64,000 nt of DNA. It comes from Candidatus Devosia phytovorans (lineage in GTDB: Bacteria > Pseudomonadota > Alphaproteobacteria > Rhizobiales > Devosiaceae). The stretch is taken from positions 2,175,001 through 2,239,000 of the forward strand of contig CP119312.1 in NCBI GenBank assembly GCA_029202405.1, written 5' to 3'. Every line of letters starts with the position of its first letter. The stretch's first letter is position 1. Shown piece by piece: positions 26,105 through 34,647 of the stretch. Under the pieces are notes generated by a model. That model did not search any database. It was not told the DNA's origin and saw only the letters and a program-made list of their open reading frames with translations. The translations under genes were made by a program, and so were the position numbers.

Positions 26105-27389
26105 GCTCGGGACCATCGTGACGGCCCGTCAGGGCCATGCGCAGCGGCAGGAAGAGCGCCTTGCCCTTGCGGCCGGTGGCGGTCTTGAGCGCGTCGGTCC
26201 AGGTGCCCCAGGTGGTTTCGTCCCAGGGCTCGGGCGGCAGCAGGGCCTTGGCCAGTGCCAGGAAATCGCGATCTTCCTCGGCGATGACGGGCTCTACCGG
26301 GCCAGTGACCAGCTTTGACCAATCGGCGATGTCGTCGAACTTGCGCAGATTGGCGCGCAGCAGCAGCCACATGGCTTCGCCTTCGAGGCCCAGGACGGAG
26401 AGCCGAGCTGCAGCGCCCTCATAGGGCAGCGCATGCAGCAGGCGGGCGTTGAGATTGTCGAGTTCGACGGGATCGAAACGCGCCGCGCCATGGCTGATCA
26501 TCCCGAAATCGAGCCGGTTGGCGATTTCATCGAGGGTTTCATAGGTCTCGATGGGCAGGCTCGTGCCGGTGAGGCTGGCCATGATGGCCACAGCCATGGG
26601 CTCATAGCCTTCATCGCGGAAATCGCTGATCGACTGCGAGCCGAGACGCTTGGAGAAGCCCTGCCCTTCGGCGTCGGTGAGCAGATTGTGGTGGGCGAAG
26701 GTGGGGACCGTACCGCCCAGGGCTTCAAAAATCTCGATCTGCGTGCCGGTGTTGGAGACGTGGTCCTCGCCGCGGATGACATGGGTGATGCCGAGATCGA
26801 TGTCATCGACCACGGAGGGCAAGGTGTAGAGATAGGAGCCGTCGCCACGCACCAGGACCGGGTCGGACATGGAGGCGGTGTTGACGGTCTGGAAGCCCTT
26901 GATCAGGTCCTCGAACTGGACTGGGCGGCCATCGAGCTTGAAACGCCAATGGGGCGTGCGGCCTTCGGCTTCGAGTTTTGCGCGGTCCTCGTCTGTGAGC
27001 GAGAGGGCAGCGCGATCATAGATCGGCGGCTTGTTGAGGAGGCGAGCGCGGGCGCGCTTGCGGTCGAGTTCGTCCTCGGTCTCGTAGCAGGGATAGAGGC
27101 GGCCGGCGGCCTTGAGCTTTTCGACGGCAGCGTCATAGAGCGCGGTGCGTTCGGACTGGCGGACGAGCAGGTCGGGCGTGACGCCGAGCCACGCCAGGTC
27201 CACTTCGATGCCGTCGGCATATTCGCGGGTCGAGCGGGCGTGGTCGGTGTCGTCCATGCGCAGGACATACTGGCCGCCGTGGCGTCGGGCGTAGAACCAG
27301 TTGAGCAGGGCCGGACGGGCATTGCCGAGATGGATGCGACCGGTGGGGGATGGCGCCCAGCGGACGATGATATTGGGGCTGGTCGTCAT
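26049..27389 (-). CDS. gltX: Glutamyl-tRNA synthetase (short alphaproteobacterial form)
   Basis: A 446-residue class I synthetase. WAPSPTGRIHLGNARPALLNW carries the HIGH motif as HLGN, and GQGFSKRLGSQSI carries the KMSKS motif as FSKRL. VLRMDDTDHARSTREYADGIEVDL and VIRGEDHVSNTGTQIEIFEALG (quoted in part: VLRMDDTDHARS, VIRGEDHVSNTG) complete the catalytic core. Many alphaproteobacteria have two gltX genes with different tRNA preferences; which copy this is cannot be decided from one window. The start ATG 27389 overlaps the stop of nadE by 4 bp. The 3' end overlaps the DUF2865 gene by 56 bp in antisense. Confidence 0.93.
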   Translation of the reverse strand: MTTSPNIIVRWAPSPTGRIHLGNARPALLNWFYARRHGGQYVLRMDDTDHARSTREYADGIEVDLAWLGVTPDLLVRQSERTALYDAAVEKLKAAGRLYPCYETEDELDRKRARARLLNKPPIYDRAALSLTDEDRAKLEAEGRTPHWRFKLDGRPVQFEDLIKGFQTVNTASMSDPVLVRGDGSYLYTLPSVVDDIDLGITHVIRGEDHVSNTGTQIEIFEALGGTVPTFAHHNLLTDAEGQGFSKRLGSQSISDFRDEGYEPMAVAIMASLTGTSLPIETYETLDEIANRLDFGMISHGAARFDPVELDNLNARLLHALPYEGAAARLSVLGLEGEAMWLLLRANLRKFDDIADWSKLVTGPVEPVIAEEDRDFLALAKALLPPEPWDETTWGTWTDALKTATGRKGKALFLPLRMALTGRHDGPELKSLLPLAGRKACLDRLP

Positions 27390-29053
27390 CCGATCACGCG
27401 ATCCTTGTAGCCATTGGTGATGGGATAGCGGCGGCCGAGGCCGAAGGCTTTCACCGTCAGCTTGGGGCCCGGGGCGGACTGGCGACGCTTGTATTCGGCG
27501 ATATTGAGCAGGCGCTCGATCCGTTCGACCAGAGCCTGATCGTGGCCCTGGGCGACGATCTCGGCAATGGAGAGTTCGTCTTCGACAATGCCCTTCAGGA
27601 TCGCGTCGAGCACCGGATAGGGCGGCAGGCTGTCCTGGTCGGTCTGATTGGGCCGCAGTTCGGCGCTGGGGGCCTTGTCGATGATGGCCTGGGGGATGAC
27701 TTCGCCGGCCGGGCCCTTGCAATCGCCGGGCACGTGGCTGTTGCGCCAGGCGGCGAGGCGATAGACCTCCATCTTGAACATGTCCTTGAGCGGATTGTAG
27801 CCGCCGTTCATGTCGCCATAGATGGTGGCGTAGCCAACGCCCATTTCCGACTTGTTGCCGGTGGTCAGCAGCATCGAGCCGAGCTTGTTGGAGACGGCCA
27901 TGAGCACGACGCCGCGCATGCGGGACTGGATGTTTTCCTCGGCGAGATCGGGCGCGCGGTTGTCGAAGATCGGGGCCAGTTCGACCAGCGCGTCATCGAC
28001 CGGATTGCCAATGGACACAATGTCGTAACGCACGCCAAGGGCCTCGGCGCAGTCCTTCGCGTCCTTGAGGCTGGCCTCGGAGGTGTAGCGATAGGGCAGC
28101 ATGATGCAGTGGACGTTTTCGGCGCCCAGGGCATCGACGGCCATGGCGGCGACGACGGCGCTGTCGATGCCACCCGAGAGGCCGAGCACGACCTGCTTGA
28201 AGCCGTTCTTCTTCACATAGTCGCGCAGGCCGAGGACGCAGGCGAGCCAAGGGGCTTCATCAGTGGTGGTCAGTTCGGTGACTTCGCCATCGGCGCAGGT
28301 CCAGCCATTGTCGCCCATCACCCAGTCGGAGACGATGAAGTCGGTTTCGAAGCTCTTGCCCTGGAAGACCAGCTTGTTGCCGGGCTCCATGGCGAAGGAT
28401 GCGCCGTCGAACACCAATTCGTCCTGGCCACCGACCTGGTTGAGATAGAGCATGGGCACATCGTCTTCGGCAACGCGGGCGCGGACGAGGTCTTTGCGGA
28501 CATGCTGTTTGTTGGTCCAATAGGGCGAACCATTGGGGCAGAGCATGATTTCGGCGCCGCGCATGGCGAGGTGCTCGCAGACCGAAGTGTGCCAGATGTC
28601 TTCGCAGATCGGGATGCCGACGGGTACGCCCTTGATGACCACGGGATCGGGCAGCGGGCCGGCGGCGAAATAGCGCTTTTCGTAGAAGACGTCATTGTTG
28701 GGCAGTTCACGCTTGTAGCGCGTGGCGATGATCTCGCCGTTTTCGGCAACGACGACGGCATTGTGGAGGCCCGTCTTGTCCTGCCAGATCGTGGGCAGGA
28801 TCACGACGGTGTTTTTGCCCTTCGTGTCGGCCACCAGATCATGCGCCGCCTGGATGGCGTCTGCTACGAACTTTGGCTTGAACAGCAGATCATCCGGGAA
28901 ATAGCCGGTGAGGAAAAGCTCGCTCAGCAGCAGGATATCGGCTTTTGCGGCCGTGGCATCGGCCAGGGCCTGACGCGCCAGGGCGAGATTGCCGACGAGA
29001 TCGCCGACCTTGGGATTGAGCTGCGCGAGCGCAATTCTGAGGCGGTCTGTCAC
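27386..29053 (-). CDS. nadE: Glutamine-dependent NAD+ synthetase
   Basis: Makes NAD+ from deamido-NAD+, using ammonia released from glutamine. The N-terminal nitrilase-type glutaminase domain (about 1-260) has RIALAQLNPKVGDL, SELFLTGYFPDDL (catalytic Glu) and GIPICEDIWH (catalytic Cys). The C-terminal synthetase domain has LGLSGGIDSAVVAAMAVDAL (P-loop) and TTGNKSEMGVGYATIYGDMN. I chose GTG 29053 (VTDRLRIAL), giving 555 residues, because residues encoded further upstream do not resemble the family. It overlaps gltX by 4 bp, so the two form an operon. Confidence 0.94.
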   Translation of the reverse strand: MTDRLRIALAQLNPKVGDLVGNLALARQALADATAAKADILLLSELFLTGYFPDDLLFKPKFVADAIQAAHDLVADTKGKNTVVILPTIWQDKTGLHNAVVVAENGEIIATRYKRELPNNDVFYEKRYFAAGPLPDPVVIKGVPVGIPICEDIWHTSVCEHLAMRGAEIMLCPNGSPYWTNKQHVRKDLVRARVAEDDVPMLYLNQVGGQDELVFDGASFAMEPGNKLVFQGKSFETDFIVSDWVMGDNGWTCADGEVTELTTTDEAPWLACVLGLRDYVKKNGFKQVVLGLSGGIDSAVVAAMAVDALGAENVHCIMLPYRYTSEASLKDAKDCAEALGVRYDIVSIGNPVDDALVELAPIFDNRAPDLAEENIQSRMRGVVLMAVSNKLGSMLLTTGNKSEMGVGYATIYGDMNGGYNPLKDMFKMEVYRLAAWRNSHVPGDCKGPAGEVIPQAIIDKAPSAELRPNQTDQDSLPPYPVLDAILKGIVEDELSIAEIVAQGHDQALVERIERLLNIAEYKRRQSAPGPKLTVKAFGLGRRYPITNGYKDRVIG

Positions 29054-29127
29054 GATGCTGCTGACCCGAGGCTGGAAATGAAACGCGCGCCACGGCAGGG
29101 AGCCGGACGCGCGCAAGACTTAGCGAT

Positions 29128-29145
29128 TTGCCCTCGGGAGGGCAA
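29128..29145 (-). other. Hairpin between the outer-membrane protein gene and nadE
   Basis: TTGCCCT and AGGGCAA form a 7-bp stem with a CGGG-type loop, 12 bp after the outer-membrane protein stop on the minus strand. There is no T tract, so termination is uncertain. Confidence 0.35.
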
Positions 29146-29156
29146 GGGAAGCAGGT

Positions 29157-30134
29157 TCAGAAGCTGCCGGAGATTTCGAGGAGAGCGCCGTAGCGGATCA
29201 TCTCGAAGGGGTTGTCGCGGAAAATCCAGCGCTGAGCGGTGATCGTATTGTCGGCAGTGCTGTCGAGCATGACGGAGTCGTAGGTCGCGTCATACTGGCC
29301 CGTCAGGTAGGAGGCTTTGCCGCCTACGCGAATGGTCAGGTTCTCCGTCGGATGGAAGCCGACCATGAGCTTGCCGCTGGCGCCATAGCCGTTGCCTTCG
29401 ATCTGGGCTGCGGAGGTCTGGCGGAACAGGCCTGACTGACCCGGGACAGAAAAGCCTCCGTAGGTGCCGCCGATCCATGAATAGGGAATTGCCGCAGCCT
29501 CGCCAGTGATGTCGAAAGCACCGCCATCGAAGCGGCCAGCCAGACCCAGTTTCAGTTCGTGGACACGGAAGTCGTTGACCTCGCTATCGCCACCCCCAGT
29601 GATGGAGTATGGCGCCCCACCCGCTGTAACAGCCGGCGTGGTCAGGAAATTGGCGCTGCCCGTGTCCGGCGAGTCCTTGGTGAACTGGTAGCCCGTCATC
29701 AGACCGAAACGCGCGGTTTCGTCGCCGAAGGCGAGCCAGCCGAAGTCGGCGCCGACATAGCCCAAGCGGGCCGCAGGGAGGTCGACGTCTGCGCCGCCAT
29801 TGACGCTGTAGCTGCCGCTGTGGGCGACGCCGTAGCCCGCGGTGGCTTCGACATAGGACTGGGTCGAGAGGTCGTTGATGCGGGCAAAAATTTCGCCGGA
29901 CGAGGTCTTTGTCTCATTGGACTCGGAGAAATCACCGATATTGTGTTCCTGGTAGCCCAGGGAATACCAGTAGCGGATGCCGGTCTCGTAAGTCAGCGGG
30001 TTGGCATCGCTCGACTGCCAGTTGTTCGGATAGGATGTACGCAGGGCCGGGGCAGCCATCCAGTCCGCAGCCAAAGCCGGCACGGCGACCAGCAGGGATG
30101 AGAGGGCCACGGTGCCCAGAATGATCCGATTCAT
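29157..30134 (-). CDS. Outer-membrane beta-barrel protein, unassigned family
   Basis: A 325-residue protein with a clear signal peptide (NRIILGTVALSSLLVAVPALAA, cleaved after ALA). The body is rich in Gly, Ser, Thr, Tyr and alternating hydrophobic residues, with antiparallel-strand patterns such as ARLGYVGADFGWLAF, FGLMTGYQFTKDS and NLTIRVGGKASYLTG. It ends in RYGALLEISGSF, a C-terminal phenylalanine as required for barrel assembly. I do not recognise the exact family. The frame continues upstream to 30761, but ATG 30134 has GGAGG in front and begins the signal peptide. Function unknown; a porin-like or adhesion role is only a guess. Confidence 0.8.
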   Translation of the reverse strand: MNRIILGTVALSSLLVAVPALAADWMAAPALRTSYPNNWQSSDANPLTYETGIRYWYSLGYQEHNIGDFSESNETKTSSGEIFARINDLSTQSYVEATAGYGVAHSGSYSVNGGADVDLPAARLGYVGADFGWLAFGDETARFGLMTGYQFTKDSPDTGSANFLTTPAVTAGGAPYSITGGGDSEVNDFRVHELKLGLAGRFDGGAFDITGEAAAIPYSWIGGTYGGFSVPGQSGLFRQTSAAQIEGNGYGASGKLMVGFHPTENLTIRVGGKASYLTGQYDATYDSVMLDSTADNTITAQRWIFRDNPFEMIRYGALLEISGSF

Positions 30135-30347
30135 TACAGCCTCCGGCATTCTGCCAAATGTTGGAGACCATTCATGATGTGTTAGGGTTAAAATCCCGCT
30201 AAGCTCAATGAGTTGGGACTTTGGTAACTGCATGGGTGCAGATTTGATCACAGGGTGCGAGATTACGCGCCATTTTTGGCAACCGTGCGCCCTGTTTGGG
30301 AGTTGCCCCGAAGTCAGTACAGGCCTTCTGGTCCGAAGAGTTTTTTG

Positions 30348-30767
30348 ATGATGCGTATTCTGGTGGTCGAGGACGAGATTTTTGTCGCGACCGAAATCGA
30401 GCATGTGATCGAGGAAATGGGGTTCAACCCCATCGGCATCGCGCATGACCAGCGTTCGGCGCTGGCGCTGGCGTCGCAGGCCGATATCGCACTGGTCGAT
30501 CTCAATCTCCAGGACGGTCCCACCGGCATCGGCATCGGACGCATCCTGGCGCAGACGCATGGCGTGACCGTGGTCTATATGACGGCCAATCCGTCCCAGC
30601 TCGGCGACGGCGTTCCCGGAACGGTGGGCGTGCTGGCCAAGCCGGCCAGCGACCGCGATCTGCGGGCCGTGGTGGCCTATGCCGTGGCCCGTCGCCAGGA
30701 AGCAGATGCGGCGCCTCCTGCCCGGCTGCAGCTTTTCAGCTGGCCGGACAGCATGATCCACAACTAG
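30348..30767 (+). CDS. Single-domain response regulator
   Basis: About 139 residues, essentially a lone receiver domain: MRILVVEDEIFVATEIE (acidic pocket), IALVDLNLQDG (phospho-acceptor Asp), VVYMTANPSQ (conserved Thr) and GVLAKPAS (conserved Lys). No output domain follows, only a 25-residue tail. The start is one of two adjacent ATGs (30348 or 30351); the frame extends to 30255 but the family begins at MRILVVEDE. It converges on an HWE histidine kinase gene 28 bp away. Such pairs are common in Hyphomicrobiales, where lone receivers act as phosphate sinks or partners for HWE kinases. The pairing is inferred. Confidence 0.9.
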   Translation: MMRILVVEDEIFVATEIEHVIEEMGFNPIGIAHDQRSALALASQADIALVDLNLQDGPTGIGIGRILAQTHGVTVVYMTANPSQLGDGVPGTVGVLAKPASDRDLRAVVAYAVARRQEADAAPPARLQLFSWPDSMIHN

Positions 30768-30789
30768 CCAGTCATCGAGCCAGTCATCG
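30766..30789. repeat. Perfect 12-bp tandem repeat at the response regulator / kinase junction
   Basis: AGCCAGTCATCG occurs twice in a row (30766-30777 and 30778-30789), starting inside the response-regulator stop codon, with a diverged partial third unit after it. It looks like a replication-slippage duplication in the short gap between convergent genes. Confidence 0.7.
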
Positions 30790-30795
30790 AGCCTG

Positions 30796-32700
30796 TCAGC
30801 TCTGCAGCTTCCCGGATCGCCGCAGTGTGTCGAGCGGCAGGTCGATCTCGACGCGCAGGCCGTCGGTTTCCCAGAGTCTTTGCAGGTTGCCCCGCATCTG
30901 GCCCTCGACGCTGAGCGTGATCAGGCGCGAGCCGAAACCCGAAAGCTCGCCTTCGCGCTCGATGGCGGGGCCGCCGATTTCCTTCCAGGACAGGCGATAG
31001 CGGTCGTCGCTCTGGCTGCCGGTGAGGCCCACCCTGCCCGCTTCGAGGGAGAGGGCGCCGTATTTGGCCGAATTGGTGCCCAGTTCGTGAAAGAGCAGCG
31101 CCAAAGGCGTGGCGGCGCCATCGTCGATCTGGGCGTCGTCGCCATCAAAGAGGATGCGTGAGCCCTCCTCGTTGCCATAGGGCTGCATCAGGCGGTCGAT
31201 CAGTGATTTCAGCGAGCCCTGATTTTCCGGCGGACGGGAGACGTGGCTGTGCGGACGCACGAAATCATGCGCTTCGCCCAGGGCATAGATGCGCTGGCGC
31301 AGTTCGGTCGAGAAGGCCTTGACCTCGTCGCTCTTGCTGCGCGCCGAGAGGCTGATGATGCTGGTGAGGACGGCGAAGATGTTCTTGATGCGGTGGCTGA
31401 GTTCCTGTGCCACCAGTTCGCGTTCCTCGGTGACCTGTTTGGTCTCGTGAATATCGGTGCAGGTGCCAATCCAGCGCAGGATCTGACCTTCGGCGTCACG
31501 AATGGGCAGTGCGAGGCCGAGCGTCCAACGGTAGGCGCCGGTGTGGTGCTTCAGGCGATATTCGATCTGGTAGGGCTCGCCGGTCGCGAGGCTATGCCGC
31601 CAGGCCTTCCAGGCGCGGTCCTGGTCTTCGGGGTGGAACATGTCGTTCCAGCCTTCGCCGTCGGTCGAGCCCTGCGGCACGCCGGTGAATTCGTACCAGC
31701 GGGCGTTGTAATAGTCGTGATAGCCATCGGGCAGGGTCGACCAGACCATTTGCGGCATGGTGTCGGCGAGGGTGCGGAAGCGCAGTTCGCTCTCGGCCAG
31801 GGCGTCCGAGATATGGCGCTGTTCGGTGATATCGACGATGACGCCGGGGAAGCGCGTGGCGACGCCATTGGAGTCAAGGCGTGGACGGCCCGAGGCGCTG
31901 ACGTAGTGGGTGGCGCCCTGCTGGTCGACGAGCCGATATTCGCTGCGATAGGGCGAGCCGTCCTTGAGAACGGCAGCAATCTCGTTGCCCACCCGGGTGA
32001 CATCATCGGGATGGATGGCCGCGAGAAATTCCTCGATCGGCACGCCAAGGCCGGCCTTCAGCGAATCGAGATTGAACATGGCGGCGAATTTGTCGTCTGA
32101 AGTCACGATATTGGCCGCGACATCCCAGTCCCAGGTGCCGACAAGGCTTGAGCCATTGAGGGCGAGGGAGAGACGCTCCTCGCTGCGGGCCAGCGCCTTC
32201 TGGGCGAGCATGCGACCCGTGGTTTCGTGGACAATACACAGCGTGCCCATCGACTGCCCATCTTCGCCGACGACCGCGCTGTAGCGCAGATCCATCCAGA
32301 CCGGCTCGGGCTGGCCATTGCGATTAAGCGCCAGTTCCTGATCGGTCAGCGACCAGGATTCGTTGCGCAGGCCGCGTTCGATATTGCCGCGATTGAAGTC
32401 TGCGATTTCGGGCCAAGCCCGGGCTGCCGGCATGCCGAAAATCTCGGGGTGCCGTCCGCCGGCAAACACGGCATAGGCGTTGTTGTAGACCAGGTAGCCC
32501 TCGGTGCCGATCAGCATGACCATGGGCGTTGCCGTCGACATCATCAAGCGTACCGAGCCACGCAGGCTCTCCGGCCAGCCCGGAATGGGACCCAGGGGGT
32601 GGCTCGACCAGTCGAACTCGTTGATCAGCTTGAGCGTGGGATCCCGCTCCAGGCGCTCGCGCGCTTCAGGGCTGGCAGCAGGGAAGAGCGACTTTGGCAT
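30796..32700 (-). CDS. PAS-domain sensor histidine kinase, HWE family
   Basis: A 634-residue kinase without membrane helices. Three PAS-type sensor domains fill about residues 40-420; the third contains WRHSLATGEPYQIEYRLK and GTCTDIHETK, typical of PAS with a PAC tail. The HWE dimerisation and phospho-acceptor region is ELSHRIKNIFAVLTSI (His436). The ATPase domain has LFHELGTNSAKYGALS and SWKEIGGPAIE, and ends GFGSRLI, all HWE signatures. It is likely to sense a cytoplasmic cue. The convergent lone receiver gene may be a partner. It starts 100 bp after the DAHP synthase stop on the same strand and could be co-transcribed with it, but nothing else links the two. Confidence 0.9.
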   Translation of the reverse strand: MPKSLFPAASPEARERLERDPTLKLINEFDWSSHPLGPIPGWPESLRGSVRLMMSTATPMVMLIGTEGYLVYNNAYAVFAGGRHPEIFGMPAARAWPEIADFNRGNIERGLRNESWSLTDQELALNRNGQPEPVWMDLRYSAVVGEDGQSMGTLCIVHETTGRMLAQKALARSEERLSLALNGSSLVGTWDWDVAANIVTSDDKFAAMFNLDSLKAGLGVPIEEFLAAIHPDDVTRVGNEIAAVLKDGSPYRSEYRLVDQQGATHYVSASGRPRLDSNGVATRFPGVIVDITEQRHISDALAESELRFRTLADTMPQMVWSTLPDGYHDYYNARWYEFTGVPQGSTDGEGWNDMFHPEDQDRAWKAWRHSLATGEPYQIEYRLKHHTGAYRWTLGLALPIRDAEGQILRWIGTCTDIHETKQVTEERELVAQELSHRIKNIFAVLTSIISLSARSKSDEVKAFSTELRQRIYALGEAHDFVRPHSHVSRPPENQGSLKSLIDRLMQPYGNEEGSRILFDGDDAQIDDGAATPLALLFHELGTNSAKYGALSLEAGRVGLTGSQSDDRYRLSWKEIGGPAIEREGELSGFGSRLITLSVEGQMRGNLQRLWETDGLRVEIDLPLDTLRRSGKLQS

Positions 32701-32799
32701 GCTCTGCTTTCGTAGGCGGATCAGTGGTCAGGACTATAGCTGGCCAAAAGGCCGATCTGCAACGCGCTGCCTCACGTCCGGTTCACCTGCCCCAATAAT

Positions 32800-34176
32800 T
32801 TATTCTCCGGCGACGAGACGCTGGCGCGGTGGCTTTTGTGCATGGACTTCCTCGGCGACGAGGAAGGCCAGTTCGAGGGCCTGGCTGGCATTGAGGCGCG
32901 GGTCGCAATAGGTGTTGTAGCGATCGGCCAAAGTGGCCTCGGTGACCGCCGAAACACCGCCCACACATTCGGTGACATCGTCGCCGGTCATCTCGATATG
33001 CACGCCGCCGGCATAGGTGCCCATTTCGCGGTGTATGTCGAAGAAGCTCTTTACTTCCGAGAGCACGCGATCGAGCGGACGGGTCTTGAAGCCGGTGGAG
33101 GCCTTGATGGTGTTGCCATGCATGGGATCGGAGCACCAGACGACGGTGCGGCCGGCCTTCTGCACGGTCTCGATCAGGCGCGGCAGATGATCGTGGATCT
33201 TGTCGCTGCCGAAACGGGCGATCAGCGTAATGCGGCCGGCCTCGTCGGTGGGGTTGAGGCGATCGAGCAGGCGCAGCAGGTCGTCGCTCTGCAGCGAGGG
33301 GCCGCATTTGATGCCGATGGGATTGTGGATGCCGGCGAAATATTCGACATGGGCAGCATCGGGCTGGCGGGTGCGGTCGCCGATCCACAGCATGTGGCCG
33401 GAGGTGGCGTAGTAATTGTTGGAAATGGAGTCGCGACGGGTCAGCGCCTCCTCATAGCCGAGCAGCAAGGCTTCGTGGCTGGTGAAGAAACTGGTCTGGC
33501 GCAGGGCCGGCGTATTCTCGGGATTGAGGCCGAGCGCGCCCATGAAGGTGATGGCGTCGTCGATCTTGCGGGCGACTTCCTCGTAGCGGGTGTTCCAGTT
33601 GGAGCCCTTCATGAAGCCGACGGTCCACTCGTGGATGCGGGTCAGCTCGGCATAGCCGCCCATGGAGAAGGCGCGCAGCAGGTTGAGCGTGGCGGCGGAC
33701 TGGCGATAGGCCTGCAGCATGCGGTCCGGATCGGGCACGCGGGCAGCTTCATTGAACTCGATCGCATTGATGATGTCGCCGCGATAGGAGGGCAGTTCGA
33801 CGCCATCGATGGTTTCGGTATCGGCCGAGCGCGGCTTGGCGAACTGGCCGGCAACGCGGCCGACCTTGACCACGGGCTTGCTGGCGCCGTGGGTCAGCAC
33901 CACCGCCATCTGCAGGAAGACGCGGAAGAAGTCGCGGATGTGGTCGGCGCCATGCTCGGCAAAGCTTTCGGCGCAGTCGCCACCCTGCAGCAGGAAGGCT
34001 TCTCCACGTGCCACGGCGGCGAGGCGGGTCTTGAGATCGCGGGCTTCGCCGGCAAAGACCAGCGGTGGGAAGGTCGCGAGCTGACGCTCGGCTTCGGCCA
34101 GGGCCGCCGGATCGGGATAGGCCGGAACCTGGGAGATGGGCTTGTTGCGCCAGCTATCGGGGGTCCAGGTGGTCAT
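32800..34176 (-). CDS. 3-deoxy-7-phosphoheptulonate (DAHP) synthase, class II
   Basis: First enzyme of the shikimate pathway, joining phosphoenolpyruvate and erythrose-4-phosphate. The 458-residue class II (plant/mycobacterial) form shows FLLQGGDCAESFAEH, KVGRVAGQFAKPRS, LPSYRGDIINAIEF, GIKCGPSLQSDDLLRLLD, VVWCSDPMHGNTI and GGVHIEMTGDDVTECVGG. The start ATG 34176 (MTTWTPDSW) has GAGGAAA in front; 12 further residues upstream are probably not translated. The 471-bp gap upstream contains inverted repeats and could hold a regulatory leader. No aro genes are adjacent. Confidence 0.94.
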   Translation of the reverse strand: MTTWTPDSWRNKPISQVPAYPDPAALAEAERQLATFPPLVFAGEARDLKTRLAAVARGEAFLLQGGDCAESFAEHGADHIRDFFRVFLQMAVVLTHGASKPVVKVGRVAGQFAKPRSADTETIDGVELPSYRGDIINAIEFNEAARVPDPDRMLQAYRQSAATLNLLRAFSMGGYAELTRIHEWTVGFMKGSNWNTRYEEVARKIDDAITFMGALGLNPENTPALRQTSFFTSHEALLLGYEEALTRRDSISNNYYATSGHMLWIGDRTRQPDAAHVEYFAGIHNPIGIKCGPSLQSDDLLRLLDRLNPTDEAGRITLIARFGSDKIHDHLPRLIETVQKAGRTVVWCSDPMHGNTIKASTGFKTRPLDRVLSEVKSFFDIHREMGTYAGGVHIEMTGDDVTECVGGVSAVTEATLADRYNTYCDPRLNASQALELAFLVAEEVHAQKPPRQRLVAGE

Positions 34177-34647
34177 CGGCTCGTTTCCTCGTTGTTGGCG
34201 CGGGAATACCAAGGGCGGGCGCTGTGGACAAGGATAATCGCGGCAGACTTTGGTCGTGCAGAAGCGCCGCCTGCAATGCGGTTTTCACGGATGACGGGCG
34301 GCCATGAGCCCAGAAACTACTAGTGAAGTGCGAGCCAACGGCCGCCCTGTCACAGTCTGAAGTTTTCTCACCGGGTCCGGAACTCACCGGGGACTATTAT
34401 CGCAAGCCTAGGTGCCGACTTTCAGCCCGGCCAAATGGGCGCCCCCATCTCCAGCCTCCCCACCCGGTGCTGCGTCGGCACCGCATGTGTGACGGGAATG
34501 GGGAGAGTATGCGCGAGGATTGAAGGGCGGGGAAAAGTCGGATGAAAAAGTCGCCATCGGCTGAGGACGCAGGAATAATTCGGCTTTTGAAACGGGGATT
34601 GGAAGCCGCGATACCAACCATCTCCCCTCGCAGTGCATGCGAGGTGG
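34177..34647 (-). other. 471-bp gene-poor gap with long-range inverted repeats upstream of DAHP synthase
   Basis: No convincing protein gene is present; short frames lack family features and ribosome-binding sites. The stretch holds GGGCGGCC (34296-34303) pairing with GGCCGCCC (34340-34347), extendable by GAC/GTC across a one-base bulge. It also holds GGTGCCGAC (34411-34419) pairing with GTCGGCACC (34474-34482), enclosing a smaller GCCC/GGGC hairpin (34425-34440). CTCACCGGG occurs twice, at 34367-34375 and 34383-34391. On the minus strand these would lie in the 5' leader of the DAHP synthase mRNA or in a separate small RNA. I could not match it to SRP RNA, RNase P, tmRNA, 6S RNA or a known riboswitch by eye. 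Confidence 0.45.

Noticed and set aside
32836..34323. A 495-codon open frame on the plus strand
   Set aside because: It is antisense to class II DAHP synthase and has no ribosome-binding site or domain.
34323..34523. A possible 66-residue protein in the gap before DAHP synthase
   Set aside because: No ribosome-binding site, atypical composition, and it covers the inverted repeats. More likely noncoding.
34177..34647. SRP RNA, RNase P RNA, tmRNA or 6S RNA in this gap
   Set aside because: The conserved sequence blocks of these RNAs that I know are not visible.
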